A stretch of 64,000 nucleotides of DNA. Source: an uncultured Lachnospiraceae bacterium. Lineage in GTDB: Bacteria > Bacillota > Clostridia > Lachnospirales > Lachnospiraceae. Below the pieces are notes generated by a model that ran no database searches, was not told where the DNA came from, and saw only the letters and a program-made list of their open reading frames with translations. The position numbers and the translations under genes are program-made. Shown here piece after piece: positions 28,001 to 36,908 of the stretch. The stretch lies in the NCBI GenBank assembly GCA_947178145.1, contig CAMWXE010000002.1, forward strand, positions 57,242 to 121,241. Direction: 5' to 3'. How positions within the stretch are numbered: position 1 is the stretch's first letter; every line of letters begins with the position of its first letter.

Positions 28001-28399
28001 TTATTTTTTTGTCTCCCTTTCATACATGTACTCAAGCTTTTTGAGATTGTTGTAATATGTCTTAAGGCTCTTTTTCGCCTTTGTATACCGATAGGTATAT
28101 ACTCCATATGAAATCAATGCATATGCCGCTGTAAAGATCAGATAATAAATAATCACTGACTTCGCAAAACCGAACAGATCCATCTTATAGATATCTGCCA
28201 TAAAAACTTCGAAATCATAAAAGATAAACATTGCAAATATAATAACATATGCAATTGTTGCACCAATAATGGATTTAATGACCTGCAGTCCAATATAATC
28301 ACCGCGGAAATAGTTGCTGATCGCAACATTTTTTCTTCCCTCAACAGCTTCATAGCATGCCATTTTTGTCATTAATCTTATTCTTTCTTCATTTAACAT
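28001..28399 (-). CDS. Small membrane protein of unknown function
   Basis: A 132-residue protein with two clear membrane spans (about residues 43-65 and 80-105), a soluble N-terminus of ~40 residues and a basic coiled tail (KAKKSLKTYYNNLKKLEYMYE). AAGGA precedes the ATG at 28399. No family recognised. Positioned between yvyF and the 320-residue membrane gene in a tight operon. Confidence 0.72.
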   Translation of the reverse strand: MLNEERIRLMTKMACYEAVEGRKNVAISNYFRGDYIGLQVIKSIIGATIAYVIIFAMFIFYDFEVFMADIYKMDLFGFAKSVIIYYLIFTAAYALISYGVYTYRYTKAKKSLKTYYNNLKKLEYMYERETKK

Positions 28400-28458
28400 A
28401 ATTCTTTCCTTAAGCAATCCTGCTCATCCAATTGTGTTTGTGCGTTCTCCGCCGCAGT

Positions 28459-28872
28459 CTACTGCCTGTCAAGAAATCGCATCTTATTTCCTGTCGACTG
28501 GGCCTTCTTTGGTTCTGCCTGAATAGTCTTTGGTCTCTCCATCACGCTCGACAGGTTATTTGTCATTTCCCGCTTACACTTCTCACAATACTTTCCCGAC
28601 CGAATCATCTCACCACAGTTCTCACAGGGAATTTTCACCGGAGAATCCGCTGTGAACTCAAGGCGCTCCTCGCGAATCCACTGCTGAATCTGTCCTGGTT
28701 CAACTTCACACGCCTCTGCTACCTCCTTGATCCCCGCCATATGATTTTCCCGGATATACTTCTTTACTTCCTGAAACTTCTCCTCAATCTTTTCCCTGCA
28801 TGCCGGGCAGATTGGTACTCCCATCATGTGATTAAAAAGTTTTCCACATTTTCTGCAATTTCTAACATCCAT
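28459..28872 (-). CDS. yvyF: YvyF-like flagellar-operon zinc-ribbon protein
   Basis: A 137-residue protein with an N-terminal zinc ribbon (CRKCGKLF, then CPAC), a middle helix-turn-helix-like part (IKEVAEACEVEPGQIQQWIREERLEF) and a second ribbon (CENCGEMI, CEKCKRE). This order matches B. subtilis YvyF (TIGR03826), which lies beside comF and the flagellar genes. Here too it follows comFC. Function in flagellar regulation is suggested by family, not proven. Confidence 0.85.
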   Translation of the reverse strand: MDVRNCRKCGKLFNHMMGVPICPACREKIEEKFQEVKKYIRENHMAGIKEVAEACEVEPGQIQQWIREERLEFTADSPVKIPCENCGEMIRSGKYCEKCKREMTNNLSSVMERPKTIQAEPKKAQSTGNKMRFLDRQ

Positions 28873-28902
28873 TCAAAATCCCTCCATTGATAATTTATAT
28901 TC

Positions 28903-29634
28903 CTACATTCCTTCTCCGATGCAGAGTGCAATGAAATAAACCGACTTCACTCCATGCCGCTTTAACTCCATAGCAACGGCATCCACTGTACTCCCCGTCG
29001 TATAAATGTCATCGACAAGAATAACTTTATTTAATTTTACAACATTTGTGCTAATATTGAAAGCCTTTTTCAAATTATTTTGTCTTTCCTGTGTGGTAAG
29101 TTCCTTTTGCGGTACTGTTTTCCTGACTCTTTTCACTAATTTTTCATGCATCGCTATCCCTGTAAGCCTTGACAACTCTGCTGCGACAAGTTCTGCCTGA
29201 TTATAGCCCCTGCTCCTCTTCCTCGCTGTATGGACCGGAATCGGAATAATGGAATCAGCTCCCATCAATTCAATCTCATTGGAAAGTCTCTCATAGATAT
29301 CCTTTGCATAAAATGCCGCGTACTCACATCTTTTTCGGTACTTGAAACGGTAAATACTCTTTTTCATACTCTGATAATCATAGAGCGCATAACCATAATC
29401 ATACACATGCCTCCTTTGCATACAGTCATGACAGAATTCTCTGGAATCCCCCATTAGCTGCTTTCCGCACCGTCTGCACCGTGGCTCTGTAATATACTGC
29501 GGCTTTGTCCTGCACCGATTGCAGATCAGTCCTTCCCCCATCGGAACAATGTCGTCACACACCGGACACCGACGCGGAAATACCATATTGACCAACATAC
29601 CTCTTATCCCAAATCCTGATTCATGATCTCGCAT
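28903..29634 (-). CDS. comFC: ComF-family phosphoribosyltransferase-like protein
   Basis: A 243-residue ComFC protein: N-terminal four-cysteine zinc finger (CPVC...CNRC, CRRCGKQL, CHDC) and C-terminal type I phosphoribosyltransferase fold with the PRPP loop VILVDDIYTTGST near residue 205. ComFC is needed for DNA uptake and strand handling during transformation in Firmicutes. The gene starts within the end of recD2 (31-bp overlap), which supports a DNA-processing role. No comFA helicase is adjacent; RecD2 takes that place. Confidence 0.88.
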   Translation of the reverse strand: MRDHESGFGIRGMLVNMVFPRRCPVCDDIVPMGEGLICNRCRTKPQYITEPRCRRCGKQLMGDSREFCHDCMQRRHVYDYGYALYDYQSMKKSIYRFKYRKRCEYAAFYAKDIYERLSNEIELMGADSIIPIPVHTARKRSRGYNQAELVAAELSRLTGIAMHEKLVKRVRKTVPQKELTTQERQNNLKKAFNISTNVVKLNKVILVDDIYTTGSTVDAVAMELKRHGVKSVYFIALCIGEGM

Positions 29635-31874
29635 ATTCTATCCTTTAAACCTGTATATCGTTTCTGCTCATTTTCGTTTGCAATCATCTGATTGACAGTC
29701 TCTCTGCTTCCAAGAATTGTCACACAGTTTCTCGCCCTCGTAACCCCAGTGTAGAGCAAGTTCCTGTTCAATAACATCCTTGGTCCCGTCAGCAGCGGCA
29801 TAATCACTGCCGGATACTCGCTGCCCTGTGATTTGTGTATCGTAACCGCGTAGGCAAGCTCAATCTCGTCAAGTCCGTTCACCGGATAGGTGACCCTGCG
29901 CAGGTCATCATATTCCACGATAACCGTCCTGGCCGTCTCATTGATTTCTTTTATGATACCCACATCGCCGTTAAAGACACCTTGTCCACTGTCTACTGCG
30001 ATTCCATATTTGCTGACAATCTCCCACTCCAGCTGATAGTTATTCTTAATCTGCATTACCTTGTCACCCTGACGAAACACCCCTTCGCCATGTACTAATT
30101 CCAATTTTTCAGGCGAGGGCGGATTGAGGTAACGCTGCAATATTTCATTTAGCACTTCTACGCCCAATGCTCCCTTGCGCATCGGTGTAAGTACCTGAAT
30201 ATCATAAATTCCGGATTGGACATACTTAGGAAGCTTTTCTGTGATCAGCAGTATCAAATGCTTGTAGATCACATTCACATTATCCCTCTCCAGGAAAAAG
30301 AAATCCTTGCTCTTATTGTCAAGCTTAATCGCCTTTCCTTCATTTATATAATGCGCATTGACCACTATATCGCTCTCACCCGCCTGCCGAAATATCTTTG
30401 ACAGCACGACAGTGGCAATGTGCCCGCTTTCCATTAAATCTTTGAGAACCTGCCCTGGTCCGACCGATGGCAGCTGATTTCTGTCCCCGACCATCACAAG
30501 TCTTGTTCCCGGTGCAATCGCTTTTAGCAGCGCCTGAAACAAATGAATATCCACCATCGACATCTCATCGATGATGACAACATCCGCCTCCAGCGGATTC
30601 AGTTCATTTTTCTCAAAATGCACTGCGGACGGCTGCTTATCACCTGACATATCGCCATTCAACTCCAAAAGCCGATGTATCGTCTTTGCCTCAAATCCAG
30701 TTGCCTCCGTCATGCGCTTGGCTGCCCTTCCCGTCGGCGCTGCGAGAAAAATATCCATGCCCTCCTGCTCAAAATAGTGGATAATCATATTGATTGTGGT
30801 TGTCTTTCCAGTTCCAGGGCCTCCGGAAAGAATAAATATGCCATTTTGAACTGCCTCAATCACAGCTCTTCGCTGAAGCGTGTCCAGCTCCATATGGCTG
30901 ACATCCTCCAGTTTCTTAATCTTTTTCTCAAGCCGATCCAGCTCCACTTTGGTAAAACGCTCTGCCCCATCAAACGCCTGCTGCAGTTCAAACAGCATCC
31001 TTGCACAATTTAACTCTGCGTAATAAAAGCTCATACCATAGATGCATTTCATTTTCTGAGCGTTTTCCAATTCCTTTTCTTTGATCACAACCTTCTTGTC
31101 CATTGCAAGGTTCGTAAGCTGTGGCTCAATCTGCGCTGGCGTCAATCCCAGCATATCAGCGGCCTTCTCCAGCAAAAGCTCCTCTGGCAGAAAGACATGC
31201 CCCTCTGTTCCCGCCTGCAGCAAAGTATATAATATTCCGCTTCTGATCCTGTAATCCGAGTCTGTGTGAATACCGATGCGCGATGCAATCTCATCCGCAA
31301 TACGAAATCCAATCCCTGACACATCCTCCGCCAGTTTATATGGATTTTCCTGCATGACTCTGTACAGCCCCATACCGTACTGCTTGTAGATTTTGGCTGC
31401 CAGCGTGTTGGAAATACCATATTTCTGCAAAAAGAGCATGGCATCCCGTGCGTCTTTTTTGTCCTCAACCTGCTCGGCAATCTCTCTCGCCTTCCGCTCA
31501 CTGATCCCCTTGATCTCAGCAAGTCTGTGCGGCTCTTCCTCTATAATCCGAAATGTATCATCCCCAAAATGCCGCACGATGCGGGCAGCAAGAGCCGCGC
31601 CTACTCCCTTGATCGCGCCAGAGCCAAGATAACGCTCCACAGCAAACCTGTCCTCCGGTGCAATCACCTCAAAGCGCTCTACTTTAAACTGTTTCCCATA
31701 AACTGCATGCTCAACATAAGATCCCTCGGCCTCAATGCTCTCACCCTCATCCAGATTCGTGAAAATTCCTGTGCAGGTTATCTCCATTTCCTCCACTTTG
31801 AGGTTGATCACTCCATATCCGTTCTCTGCATTTTTGTATATAATATGTTCCACAAACCCCTTCAGTTTCTCCAA
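29604..31874 (-). CDS. recD2: RecD2-type DNA helicase
   Basis: A 756-residue SF1B helicase: N-terminal OB-like and helix-hairpin-helix region (GSGAIKGVGAALAARIV near 95), Walker A GGPGTGKTTT near 350, Walker B VVIIDEMSMVD, motif III VGDRNQLPSVG, and AVTIHKSQGSEY near 700. This is the RecBC-independent RecD2 used in mismatch and fork repair. Start is TTG at 31874 with GGAGG 11 bases before. It overlaps comFC. Confidence 0.93.
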   Translation of the reverse strand: MEKLKGFVEHIIYKNAENGYGVINLKVEEMEITCTGIFTNLDEGESIEAEGSYVEHAVYGKQFKVERFEVIAPEDRFAVERYLGSGAIKGVGAALAARIVRHFGDDTFRIIEEEPHRLAEIKGISERKAREIAEQVEDKKDARDAMLFLQKYGISNTLAAKIYKQYGMGLYRVMQENPYKLAEDVSGIGFRIADEIASRIGIHTDSDYRIRSGILYTLLQAGTEGHVFLPEELLLEKAADMLGLTPAQIEPQLTNLAMDKKVVIKEKELENAQKMKCIYGMSFYYAELNCARMLFELQQAFDGAERFTKVELDRLEKKIKKLEDVSHMELDTLQRRAVIEAVQNGIFILSGGPGTGKTTTINMIIHYFEQEGMDIFLAAPTGRAAKRMTEATGFEAKTIHRLLELNGDMSGDKQPSAVHFEKNELNPLEADVVIIDEMSMVDIHLFQALLKAIAPGTRLVMVGDRNQLPSVGPGQVLKDLMESGHIATVVLSKIFRQAGESDIVVNAHYINEGKAIKLDNKSKDFFFLERDNVNVIYKHLILLITEKLPKYVQSGIYDIQVLTPMRKGALGVEVLNEILQRYLNPPSPEKLELVHGEGVFRQGDKVMQIKNNYQLEWEIVSKYGIAVDSGQGVFNGDVGIIKEINETARTVIVEYDDLRRVTYPVNGLDEIELAYAVTIHKSQGSEYPAVIMPLLTGPRMLLNRNLLYTGVTRARNCVTILGSRETVNQMIANENEQKRYTGLKDRICEIMNQDLG

Positions 31875-31898
31875 GATGCCCGTTCCTCCATAATGTAA

Positions 31899-31930
31899 CA
31901 GCCGACCTGTTTTTCAAACAAGGTCGGCTG
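31899..31930 (-). terminator. Strong hairpin between flagellar genes and recD2 (weak terminator or attenuator)
   Basis: A perfect 10-bp stem (CAGCCGACCT / AGGTCGGCTG) with a 12-base loop, 6 bp after the rod-binding gene. On the minus strand it is preceded by A-rich sequence and followed by TTACATT, a poor U-tract, so it may end only part of transcription. The T-run is on the plus strand, where there is no gene to end. Confidence 0.55.
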
Positions 31931-31936
31931 CTTTTT

Positions 31937-32326
31937 TCATTCCTCTGAAAGCGCTTCCGGCTGTACTACGCCGATACCGTAATTGCGCTTCATCTGCTCA
32001 TACAGAATATTTGCCAGTCCCAATCCGTCGCCATCTGTCACATTATCACAAAGCTCCTGCACTGCAAAATCCTTAAAATAATCTACCATCTTTGTCGCAT
32101 ACCCATCTTCTTTGTCATCCGAGAAAACTTTTGTTGTTTCCATCATCGCATTAAAGACCTGCTCCACAAAGTATGACTCAAACTCCTTACACGCCTCCTT
32201 GAGCTCCTCCTCATCTGTCACTGTACTGCCGTTTGCAAGCTTGTTTTGCAGTGTCTCGGCCTTGCTGTTGGAAGCCTGACTTGTCATATAGTCCGCATAT
32301 ACAGAACCTACTCCACTGATATCCAT
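31937..32326 (-). CDS. flgJ: Rod-binding protein (FlgJ N-terminal domain)
   Basis: A 129-residue protein equal to the rod-binding half of FlgJ: LKEACKEFESYFVEQVFNAM, then DYFKDFAVQELCDNVTDGDGLGLANILYEQM. It lacks the muramidase half, as usual in Firmicutes. It helps assemble the flagellar rod. An ATG at 32326 is preferred; one at 32332 is only 3 bases after AGGAG. It follows flhP by 84 bp. Confidence 0.88.
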   Translation of the reverse strand: MDISGVGSVYADYMTSQASNSKAETLQNKLANGSTVTDEEELKEACKEFESYFVEQVFNAMMETTKVFSDDKEDGYATKMVDYFKDFAVQELCDNVTDGDGLGLANILYEQMKRNYGIGVVQPEALSEE

Positions 32327-32410
32327 ACGCATCCTCTCCTCTTTCTTCCTACACCTTATGCCTAGAAAAACTTAGACTGTGTAATTCCCGTCTTCGTGTT
32401 TCTTACTATG

Positions 32411-33232
32411 TTATCTCTTCAACTGGTTTGCCTGCTGAAGCATCTCATCCGAAGTTGTGATGACCTTGGAATTCATCTCATAGGCTCTCTGCGCCACAAT
32501 AAGATTTACCATCTCATCGGCGATCTGTACGTTAGAACCCTCTAAGTATCCCTGAATTATTTTTGTCTTGGGCAGATTATCATTTTCAGCCTCATTCATC
32601 GCCTCACCACTTGCCGCTGTCTCCGAGAACAAACTGTCCCCCTCTTTGTTCAAGCCTGCTGGATTGTTGAACTGCCACAGTCCGATCTGGATATCCAGAC
32701 TCCGCGGCACACCATCTTCATCCGGATAATACAATGTACCATCCCTCTGTCCGACTGTAATCTTGCTAGTGACAATGTCCTCATCCTCAAGAATTATTGG
32801 CTCTCCTTCGGAATCTAGCACAGGAAGCCCGTCTGTCGTTTCCAACGTAATCCCCTGGGGACCGACAGCAAAAACAAAATTACCATTTCGCGTATAATAT
32901 GTATTTCCGTCCGCGCCCCTTATCCCGAAAAAGCCACGTCCGTTTAATGCAAAATTCGATGTTCCAGGTGTCTCGAGCAGGCTTCCATCTGTAAAGATAG
33001 AAGTAATCGAAGAATTTCTGACACCCAGGCCTACCTCTGCACCAATTGGTTTGTTTTCTCCGTTCGCAGTAGTAGTTCTTGTCTGTATCGTTTGATATAA
33101 TAGTGATTTAAACTCCATAACCTCTGACTTGTAGCCCGTCGTATTTACATTCGCGAGATTATTCGCAATATTATCTACGTTTAACTGCTGTGCAATCATA
33201 CCCGTTGCACCTGTCCATAAAGATCGTACCAT
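32411..33232 (-). CDS. flhP: Flagellar rod/hook protein FlhP (FlgG family)
   Basis: A 273-residue FlgG-family protein: MVRSLWTGATGM, the ANNLANVNTTGYK signature near residue 25 and the C-terminal AQRAYEMNSKVITTSDEMLQ rod helix. It builds the distal rod. In B. subtilis flhO-flhP follow mbl, the same order as here. GGAGGG precedes the ATG. Could equally be called FlgG. Confidence 0.9.
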   Translation of the reverse strand: MVRSLWTGATGMIAQQLNVDNIANNLANVNTTGYKSEVMEFKSLLYQTIQTRTTTANGENKPIGAEVGLGVRNSSITSIFTDGSLLETPGTSNFALNGRGFFGIRGADGNTYYTRNGNFVFAVGPQGITLETTDGLPVLDSEGEPIILEDEDIVTSKITVGQRDGTLYYPDEDGVPRSLDIQIGLWQFNNPAGLNKEGDSLFSETAASGEAMNEAENDNLPKTKIIQGYLEGSNVQIADEMVNLIVAQRAYEMNSKVITTSDEMLQQANQLKR

Positions 33233-33270
33233 TTATCTTTCCCTCCTGCTATTCAAACTCTTCCTATATA

Positions 33271-34047
33271 TTAAACTCTACTCAAAGACATCGTTTTTTC
33301 AAGTGTATCATCGAAGGTCGTCAACATTTTCTGGTTTGACTCATACTGCCTTGAAATTGTTATCATGTTTACCATTTCTTTGACAACAGATGCATTTGAC
33401 ATCTCGAGATATCCCTGGTGAATTTCAGGATCCTCCGCATCTAATTCCACTGCACCTTCCTTGGCATCCCACATCGTCTCACCGTAATGAGTCAGATAAT
33501 TGGTATCTTCAAAATCCGATATTTTGAGGCTTGCCACAAGTCTGTCGTCCTGGTATATATCTCCAGACCGGTCAAACACCGTAGAGCCTGCTGTAGTTGA
33601 GAGCTGAATCCTTCCGTTTTCACCAAGAACATAATCGCCGTCCTTTGTCACCAGATAACCGTCCTTTGTGATTGTAAAACCTCCATCTCTCGTATATTTT
33701 GTAGAGGTCTCACCAGATTTATTGGTAAACTCAATATTGAAAAACCCTTTTCCACCAAGTGCTATGTCATACGTATTTCCAGTATCCCTGAGTGACCCCT
33801 GTGAGAAGTCTGTGTAAGTCTCCCCTATTTTCACTCCAAGACTCATATTTCCAAGTCGCTTCGGAGTGTTTGGATTTTCAGACAAATCCTTGATTTTGAC
33901 AGCCATCACTTCCGCATAAGCCTGGCTTGTGGATCCTTCCTTCTTAAATCCAGTCGTATCTGCATTTGCCAGATTGTTCGACATGATATCCATTCTGTAC
34001 TGCTCATTCAGCATACCTGTGTATGACGTATATAGACCTCTAAGCAT
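33271..34047 (-). CDS. flhO: Flagellar rod protein FlhO (FlgF/FlgG family)
   Basis: A 258-residue rod protein with LRGLYTSYTGM, SNNLANADTTGFKKE and a C-terminal coiled segment ISRQYESNQKMLTTFDDTLE. It pairs with flhP to form the rod. It lies between mbl and flhP, with AGGAGG before the ATG. FlgF would be the enterobacterial name for this position. Confidence 0.88.
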   Translation of the reverse strand: MLRGLYTSYTGMLNEQYRMDIMSNNLANADTTGFKKEGSTSQAYAEVMAVKIKDLSENPNTPKRLGNMSLGVKIGETYTDFSQGSLRDTGNTYDIALGGKGFFNIEFTNKSGETSTKYTRDGGFTITKDGYLVTKDGDYVLGENGRIQLSTTAGSTVFDRSGDIYQDDRLVASLKISDFEDTNYLTHYGETMWDAKEGAVELDAEDPEIHQGYLEMSNASVVKEMVNMITISRQYESNQKMLTTFDDTLEKTMSLSRV

Positions 34048-34120
34048 AAGTTCCTCCTAATCCGCTGCATTGCTTCCATATTTCAGATCCAACATCTGCA
34101 AGAGAAACTCCATCTGCCAA

Positions 34121-35113
34121 TCACTCATCCCTGCCACCTGCGAGAAACTCCACATACTTGCCCGTACCTATGGCAACTGCAGTCATGGGGTCCTCAGCAG
34201 TCATCGTATTGATACCCGTCCTCGACTCGATCAGATCCTCCAGTCCGCAGAGCAGACTCCCGCCTCCTGTGAGCACGATACCTCTGTCAGCGATATCTGC
34301 TGCCAGCTCGGGCGGAGTTTTCTCGAGAACACTGTGGATTGTATCAATGATCTGAGAGGTTGTCTCACGAAGCGCCTCCTCTGTCTCCTCAGAAGAAACT
34401 CTGATCGTCTTCGGAAGGCCTGTGACAAGATTACGCCCCCTCACATCCAGATAATCGATCTCTGGTCTCTTAAATGCTGAACCAATTTTAATTTTAATGT
34501 CTTCTGCTGTTCTTTCACCAATCAAAAGATTGTGCTTTTTTCTCATATATCTGACAATGGCCTCATCGAAGTCATCGCCTGCGACCTTGATGGATGCACT
34601 GACTACTGTGCCGCCAAGCGATATCACTGCAATATCAGAAGTACCTCCTCCGATATCCACAATCATATTCCCACAAGGCTTTGAGATATCAATTCCCGCA
34701 CCGATTGCTGCCGCAATCGGTTCCTCGATGATCTTGACATCCCTTGCGCCTGCCTGATACGTAGCATCCTCCACTGCCTTTTTCTCCACCTCTGTGACGC
34801 CGCTCGGTACACATACAGCGATAATCGGCTTTCTGAAAGTCTTTCTGCCCAGCGCTTTCTGGATAAAGTGCTTCATCATCTGCTCTGTCACTTTATAATC
34901 AGAAATAACCCCTTGTCTGAGCGGTCTGACTGCAACGATGTTTCCCGGCGTTCTGCCAAGCATCAGCCGCGCATCCTCTCCGATCGCTTTTATTTTCTGT
35001 GTATCCCTGTCAAAGGCAACAACGGAAGGCTCTTTTAGTACGACGCCTTTCCCCCTGATATAAACTAATATACTCGCAGTTCCAAGATCGATTCCAATAT
35101 CTGTGTATTGCAT
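34121..35113 (-). CDS. mbl: MreB/Mbl actin-like cell-shape protein
   Basis: A 330-residue bacterial actin: IGIDLGTASILVYIRGKG near residue 6 (phosphate 1), IVDIGGGTSDIAVISLGG (phosphate 2) and VLTGGGSLLCGL near 290 (adenosine). It forms membrane filaments that steer cell-wall synthesis. The flhO-flhP neighbours match the B. subtilis mbl locus, hence Mbl over MreB, whose mreC/mreD partners are absent. Start at 35113, about 140 bases after a strong promoter. Confidence 0.9.
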   Translation of the reverse strand: MQYTDIGIDLGTASILVYIRGKGVVLKEPSVVAFDRDTQKIKAIGEDARLMLGRTPGNIVAVRPLRQGVISDYKVTEQMMKHFIQKALGRKTFRKPIIAVCVPSGVTEVEKKAVEDATYQAGARDVKIIEEPIAAAIGAGIDISKPCGNMIVDIGGGTSDIAVISLGGTVVSASIKVAGDDFDEAIVRYMRKKHNLLIGERTAEDIKIKIGSAFKRPEIDYLDVRGRNLVTGLPKTIRVSSEETEEALRETTSQIIDTIHSVLEKTPPELAADIADRGIVLTGGGSLLCGLEDLIESRTGINTMTAEDPMTAVAIGTGKYVEFLAGGRDE

Positions 35114-35452
35114 GGCTGTATGCCCCTTTCTTTGAATTCAAATTTGTCAAACTGGTAAAATCAAGTCATTTATCATTAGCTTTAACGCATAATCTCCTGA
35201 TAACTTATTATTCCCATTACAGTCATATCTATGAAGACATACTGTAACTACGTTATTATAACCTAATTTAACCATTTTTCAAAGGGTTTTCATACTTTTT
35301 TTACAATAAAAAACTTTTGGAATCTCAAATAGTGTCACCAAAGTGGTTTACAGTAACTATATCGGCCGTTTTTTCACAATACTTTAGTTATTTTCAAAAT
35401 ATTATGTAAATTTATTATATTATCTGACAACTTATTTGTAAAGCATTTTATG
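35114..35452. other. AT-rich intergenic region upstream of mbl
   Basis: A 339-bp gene-free stretch. It holds the mbl promoter (35255-35282) and a ~140-base leader; the rest, toward 35452, is AT-rich with no open frame, riboswitch fold or repeat that I can support. The CAGTAACTA and CTGTAACTA strings at about 35348 and 35241 are imperfect direct repeats of unknown meaning. Confidence 0.6.
35255..35282 (-). promoter_or_regulatory. SigA promoter of the mbl-flhO-flhP-flgJ operon
   Basis: Minus strand TTGAAA (35277-35282), 16 bases and a perfect TATAAT (35255-35260). It gives a leader of about 140 bases before mbl. A housekeeping promoter here means the rod genes are not controlled only by the flagellar sigma factor. 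Confidence 0.65.
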
Positions 35453-35493
35453 AAAAAAGCTGCCACAAATGAAAACAATTTGTGACAGCTTTA
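35453..35493 (-). terminator. Intrinsic terminator after the bactofilin gene
   Basis: AAGCTGTCACAAATT and its near-complement flank a short loop, followed on the minus strand by TTTTTTC. The stem of about 14 bp has one mismatch. It ends the LytM-bactofilin transcript and isolates it from the mbl promoter. Confidence 0.85.
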
Positions 35494-35502
35494 TCCTATC
35501 AA

Positions 35503-35904
35503 TTATGCCTCGGAATATTCATCGTACATGCTTGCCGAAGCTGCTGATGACATTGTACATCTTCCGTCAAATGCTGCTCCCTCATCAATGACAAGGGAAC
35601 CTGCTATGATATTTCCTTCAAGCTTACCTGGAGCCAACAGTTCCAATTTCCCCTGTACCGTAATATCTCCATCCACTCTTCCAGAGATGATGACGCTCTG
35701 TGCAGAAATGTTTCCTTTTACCTGTCCGTCTGCGCTGAGAATCAATTTCTTCTCACAGGAACAATTTCCATTGATGATACCATCTATTCGAACCGTTTCG
35801 GCTGAAGTCAAATCGCCATCAAAGGTAGTCTCCTTTCCGATCACCGTGCTGACCTTCTCTCGTGCATCCTCTGCATACGCAGATCTTTTTCCCTTTCCTA
35901 ACAT
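35503..35904 (-). CDS. Bactofilin (polymer-forming cytoskeletal protein)
   Basis: A 133-residue protein with the bactofilin beta-helix core (residues ~15-115): ETTFDGDLTSAETVRIDGII, then repeated G-x-I/V turns (VKGNISAQSVIISGRVDGDITVQ in part) to KLEGNIIAGSLVI. Bactofilins self-assemble into filaments that place cell-wall enzymes. It lies 12 bp after a LytM-like gene, the usual partner. Confidence 0.9.
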   Translation of the reverse strand: MLGKGKRSAYAEDAREKVSTVIGKETTFDGDLTSAETVRIDGIINGNCSCEKKLILSADGQVKGNISAQSVIISGRVDGDITVQGKLELLAPGKLEGNIIAGSLVIDEGAAFDGRCTMSSAASASMYDEYSEA

Positions 35905-35916
35905 GTTATCCTCCTT

Positions 35917-36666
35917 TTAACCTTTTGCTTCCAATACCAACAGCGGATCGATCACCTGTTCCCCGTAAATGACCTGATAGTCAAACTGTGTATCGTTTCC
36001 ATTAATAATTATCAATGTGTCCCGAATCTGCACCTGCTGCCCTGTCTCTGCCTGCACATTCGCTTCCTGCTGACACATATACCGTGACCGGTAGCCATTC
36101 CCATGGTCAATTTCGATAACAATCGGATATGTATCATCAGAGCCGACGGAGGTCACTGTCCCATCTCCTGCTGCAATAATATGTTCCTCTGCCTGTGCAC
36201 TGATCGAGATATACGGATGTTCCTCCGAATAGGACTCCTTCAAAAGCCCCCCTGAGGTGCAAGGGTATTGACTTGGTATGGAAGTATCCTTTCCCGCTTC
36301 ATTCTGTGTATTTTCTTCTGTCTCAGTCATCTCTGCCATTTCAGATTTTACGTTCTCAGCCTGTCTGTACAATTCATTCTCTTCTGCAAGGGCAGCATTC
36401 TGGGCACTTAATGTCTCTTTTTCACTTTCCAGCCGCTTTACCTGCTGCTCACTTTCTGTCAGTTTTCTCCGAAGCTCCGCCTCGTTCCTGTAGTGTGTTC
36501 CTGACCGGTAGATATTCCATGCAAAAGTGATACAGATTAGCAGCATCAAAACAATGATGAGACGCAGTGTCCTGAGTGTAAGATGAAACTGTCTGGTATC
36601 TTTTCCTGTGTTGGAGACAAGTAGAAGCGAAAAGGATTCCTTGCGCTTGTGTTTTTGCTGTTTCAT
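35917..36666 (-). CDS. Membrane-anchored LytM/M23-like protein lacking catalytic residues
   Basis: A 249-residue protein: membrane span near residues 35-55, coiled coil to about 105 (SEQQVKRLESEKETLSAQ), a short acidic linker, then an M23 fold (VIEIDHGNGYRSRYM). The zinc ligands seem lost: the first H-x3-D site reads HPYIS, the YAHL position reads YMCQQ, and the final HxH reads FDYQV. It is probably a non-enzymatic scaffold or activator. Start at 36666 follows GGAG; longer forms lack support. Confidence 0.75.
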   Translation of the reverse strand: MKQQKHKRKESFSLLLVSNTGKDTRQFHLTLRTLRLIIVLMLLICITFAWNIYRSGTHYRNEAELRRKLTESEQQVKRLESEKETLSAQNAALAEENELYRQAENVKSEMAEMTETEENTQNEAGKDTSIPSQYPCTSGGLLKESYSEEHPYISISAQAEEHIIAAGDGTVTSVGSDDTYPIVIEIDHGNGYRSRYMCQQEANVQAETGQQVQIRDTLIIINGNDTQFDYQVIYGEQVIDPLLVLEAKG

Positions 36667-36796
36667 AAAAATCTCCATTCTGCCAAAAAATGATTCTTGC
36701 AATGATGTAACTGGTCGAAATCTGCCTGACCGTTGTCTTCTGTCAAACTTTGCACTCACTAGTCATTCTGTTCCGACCTATTACAACTATGTTACA

Positions 36797-36824
36797 ATTC
36801 TATCACAAATTTACAAAATGTCAA
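36797..36824 (-). promoter_or_regulatory. SigA promoter of the LytM-bactofilin operon
   Basis: Minus strand TTGACA (36819-36824), 16 bases, TAGAAT (36797-36802): near-consensus. The leader to the ATG at 36666 is about 125 bases. The gap up to the uvrA stop at 36909 holds no clear terminator. Confidence 0.7.
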
Positions 36825-36908
36825 ACCTAAGACACTTATTTTCAGAAGTCTTTTATTGGTAAATTCTTTTGTCCGGGAAAGAAACGCTGCTGTTTGCTCA
36901 TTCGCTTT

